Assembly (NCBI GenBank): GCA_900772745.1
Contig: CAAGRV010000020.1
Coordinates: 1-13,581, forward strand
DNA: 13,581 nucleotides
Source of the DNA: Clostridia bacterium
Lineage (GTDB): Bacteria; Bacillota; Clostridia; Christensenellales; UBA3700
Reading direction: 5' to 3'
In this document: positions 11,700 through 13,581 of the stretch, one piece after another
Position numbering within the stretch: the first letter of the stretch is position 1
How the letters are laid out: each line of letters opens with the position of its first letter
Notes under the pieces: generated by a model
What the model saw: only the letters and a program-made list of their open reading frames with translations
Database searches by the model: none
Told to the model about the DNA's origin: nothing
Position numbers and translations under genes: made by a program

Positions 11700-13107
11700 T
11701 CTTCACCCCGATTTTTACTTTCATAGGATATATCTCCACTTTGGGCATATTGCTCAGAATCTTGAAGTTGAATTTTTTGCCCGTCACATTTACTTTTATC
11801 TTGTTTTGGTTGGCGCAAAGCTTAAAATTGTGTTGTTGATTGTTGCTCTCTATCACCAATTCGCAATCGCTAGACACCTTGTATTCTATCTCTTTGATGA
11901 TTTTGACCGAGTCAAACAACCCCATATCAATGTCCCTTACGCTCCACTCTCTTTCCACGTTTGACAAAAACTCTGCTGTGTTGTCTGACAACTTCACCAG
12001 CGTATCGCTCAACCAACTTTTGGCAATGATGCCCGACCACATACCGCCTTCGACCACTGCCATATCTTCGATTTGCCACCCGCTCATCACCCAATAGCAT
12101 TTGTTCGTCAAATCATACACCAGCACGAAATTTTTGGCGTGATCGGCATTGCTGGTGCAAACGTAAATTTTGTCATCAAGTGCCAGCACTCTTTTGATAG
12201 CACAATCTTTTAGATATTTATCCAGCAAAATATCCAACTTCCAATAGTTATTTCCGTCGAAAATACACAGCTGTTTTTCAGTCGCAAATACGATTTTTTC
12301 TTTTACTTTGCCTATACCGTTGTTTTGCATTTTGTATGGCAGGGCGCACACCTTTTTGAGTTCAAAGTTTTCTTGCCCAGCAAAACAAGTCAACCTGCAA
12401 ATTCCATAGTCGCAAAATATGTACAAATATTCGCCAATGCTCTCGATTTCTCTTATCTCGCCATAGCTAAAATCCACGTCGATATATCCACCGCCACCGA
12501 GCGACACGTCCCATTCTAGCGGATTGAATACGTCACTAAACCACAGGCTATTTGGCTTGTAACCATCTTTGACCACTGCAAAAATTCTTTCGTTGACTGT
12601 CAAGATTTTTTTGATATGCTTTTGGGTAAGCACCATCGCAAACGAGCCCCCATCGGCGATATAATACATACCATTTGGCGATGACAAAAAGGCATAATCC
12701 GTGTTGTTGTGGCGATAATAACAGCACGATTCAGCTATCCCGCTATAATCAAATCTTTTCCACTTTTCGTTGTTATTTCGACAACTTCTCATCTCCAAAC
12801 CCTTAGAATGCGAATACAAAATCATAGTATTGTTACGATCGTCGTACACCAGCTTTGGCGCAAACAATCTACCCCCGCCCACATTTTCGAGCGGTTCTAT
12901 ATCACTGCCGTCCACCAACTTGATTTTTTCCCAACCTTGGGTTGATACCAGCCTAAAATTCTCGAATTTGAAGTTTTTACTCTCGCTTGCATAGTTGCTA
13001 GGCAATTCGCCATTGTTTTTATCGTTGTCATTACCGCAAAAAAATGATAGGGTTTTGACAATATTATTGCACTTTATATGAGAATTTTTATGCTTTTTTG
13101 CTATCAT
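11692..13107 (-). CDS. Probable phage beta-propeller neck/tail protein
   Basis: 471 residues from ATG at 13107, which has AAGGAG six bases upstream and a four-base ATGA overlap with the preceding stop. The TTG six bases earlier overlaps the ribosome site and is rejected. After a basic start and polar linker come repeated beta-rich units. Visible elements are RLFAPKLVYDDRNNTMILYSH, SSPNGMYYIADG, ILTVNERIFAVV, SLWFSDVFNPLEWD (about 192-205), YLYIFCDYGICRL and KIVFATEKQLCIFDG. The -W-SD--NPLEW- pattern and serial propeller-like blades resemble phage DNA-stabilisation/collar proteins of the P22 gp10 type and tail accessory proteins. The last 80 residues look like a separate beta-sandwich. Identity is by pattern, not by search; a non-virion propeller protein is the alternative. 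Confidence 0.65.
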   Translation of the reverse strand: MIAKKHKNSHIKCNNIVKTLSFFCGNDNDKNNGELPSNYASESKNFKFENFRLVSTQGWEKIKLVDGSDIEPLENVGGGRLFAPKLVYDDRNNTMILYSHSKGLEMRSCRNNNEKWKRFDYSGIAESCCYYRHNNTDYAFLSSPNGMYYIADGGSFAMVLTQKHIKKILTVNERIFAVVKDGYKPNSLWFSDVFNPLEWDVSLGGGGYIDVDFSYGEIREIESIGEYLYIFCDYGICRLTCFAGQENFELKKVCALPYKMQNNGIGKVKEKIVFATEKQLCIFDGNNYWKLDILLDKYLKDCAIKRVLALDDKIYVCTSNADHAKNFVLVYDLTNKCYWVMSGWQIEDMAVVEGGMWSGIIAKSWLSDTLVKLSDNTAEFLSNVEREWSVRDIDMGLFDSVKIIKEIEYKVSSDCELVIESNNQQHNFKLCANQNKIKVNVTGKKFNFKILSNMPKVEIYPMKVKIGVKNG

Positions 13108-13581
13108 TTCCAACTCCTTCTTGGCAAATATCTTTCTCTATTCGTTCTGCACGCCACGACCATTGCGCTCTCGAATTTTTCGCCCCAGTACAATCCCTCG
13201 TCATATCTTCCGCTTGCCATACAATACTCGCACAGCACGCCGAAAATCAGCGTCACGTCGCTCACTCTACAATCCACTTCCACTCTACCGTCCAACCTAA
13301 TATCCGTCGGCACATAGTTATATTTGACTGTCACTCTGCCATTGGTTGGGACAAAAATCTCTGATGGACTTACCTTGAATTGCACTCTTTGTCCGACTTT
13401 GGTTATGCTTAGCACTTCTTTGACTCTTCTTGGAAAAGCGTTCAGCCCAATTTGTCCATTCTCCACAATCAATTCGCACTCGTCAGTCAGTGGCAAATAG
13501 TCGCAAGCAATCTCTTTGATTTTGATATTGGCGCATCTTATCAGCATTTTGACTTTGTCGGAATTTTCAGCCAAGAGCAAA
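13104..13581 (-). CDS. Phage-type structural protein, N-terminus outside window
   Basis: At least 159 codons remain, ending in RRSWK and TGA at 13106-13104. The frame is open to the right edge, so the leucine codon at 13580 is probably internal rather than a start. A beta-rich first part (KMLIRCANIKIKEIACDYLP, VQFKVSPSEIFVPT, RVTVKYNYVPTDIRLDG) is followed by a helical end with a GRYDEGLYWGEKFESAM stretch. A beta domain followed by a hydrophobic helix and a G-yDEg-yW-ekfe pattern is reminiscent of phage neck or head-tail connector proteins, but I cannot assign a family. Its last bases contain the ribosome site for the next gene. Confidence 0.6.
   Translation of the reverse strand, partial: LLLAENSDKVKMLIRCANIKIKEIACDYLPLTDECELIVENGQIGLNAFPRRVKEVLSITKVGQRVQFKVSPSEIFVPTNGRVTVKYNYVPTDIRLDGRVEVDCRVSDVTLIFGVLCEYCMASGRYDEGLYWGEKFESAMVVACRTNRERYLPRRSWK

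Larger units (their letters stand above)
9847..13581 (-). mobile_element. Distal part of a prophage or phage-derived late operon (right boundary outside window)
   Basis: Six same-strand, tightly packed genes end at a strong terminator: virion-like proteins first, then a coiled-coil protein and two holin-like proteins. This is the usual order of a late structural-lysis module. No integrase, repressor, portal, terminase or endolysin lies in view, and I found no convincing attachment-site direct repeat at the left boundary near 9600-9846. It could be an intact prophage, a remnant, or a domesticated particle cluster. Confidence 0.65.

Noticed and set aside
13108..13113. Upstream TTG start for the propeller-type gene
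   Set aside because: The TTG lies between the AAGGAG site and the ATG at 13107, which has ideal spacing and an ATGA overlap with the upstream stop.
13578..13580. TTG as the true start of the right-edge gene
   Set aside because: The frame stays open to the window edge and no ribosome site can be seen; it is more likely an internal leucine codon.

Overview
The window looks like a chromosomal segment of a low-to-moderate GC, Gram-positive bacterium of the Bacillota, most likely a Clostridia-type gut or anaerobic lineage. The reasons are strong AAGGAG/GGAGG ribosome sites, sigma-A type promoters with exact 17-nt spacers, the standard genetic code, and family-level resemblance of the proteins. 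I cannot name a genus from the sequence alone.

Layout. (1) Positions 1-696, minus strand: a PfkB-family sugar kinase, probably fructokinase, cut by the left edge, with its own promoter at 722-750. (2) 697-1244: a gene-free stretch packed with copies of a structured hairpin repeat. (3) 1245-8271, minus strand: a run of housekeeping genes read in the order alpha/beta hydrolase (lysophospholipase/monoglyceride-lipase type), parE, parC, azlC, azlD, yqeY. Consensus promoters precede the hydrolase, azlC and yqeY, and a Rho-independent terminator closes the run after yqeY. (4) 8272-9846: a lone plus-strand murG gene with hairpin-repeat copies on both sides. (5) 9847-13581, minus strand: the distal end of a phage-type late operon. 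It holds a partial neck/tail-like protein, a large probable beta-propeller protein, a small beta-rich protein, a 331-residue coiled-coil protein, a BhlA/UviB-type holin and a second small holin-like protein, then a strong terminator. The genes are tightly packed, several with ATGA-type overlaps. No integrase, repressor, attachment site or endolysin is visible, so the start and completeness of the element lie outside the window.

How the genes work together. ParE and ParC form type II topoisomerase (topoisomerase IV, decatenation). AzlC and AzlD form a branched-chain amino acid exporter. MurG makes lipid II for peptidoglycan. The phage module would assemble virion or particle parts and permeabilise the membrane at its 3' end.

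Most interesting structure: a dispersed repeat with five recognisable copies plus decayed fragments. Each copy has a conserved AAGGGG-type left flank, a variable 6-7 bp stem, a 14-15 nt loop and a conserved right flank ending in GGGATTG (degenerate in one copy). The stem sequence differs from copy to copy yet stays complementary, which points to selection on the hairpin. Also notable are a glycine in ParC at the acidic position of the quinolone-resistance region, and several cases where the longest open frame starts at a TTG inside a promoter or ribosome site, so the true starts are shorter.
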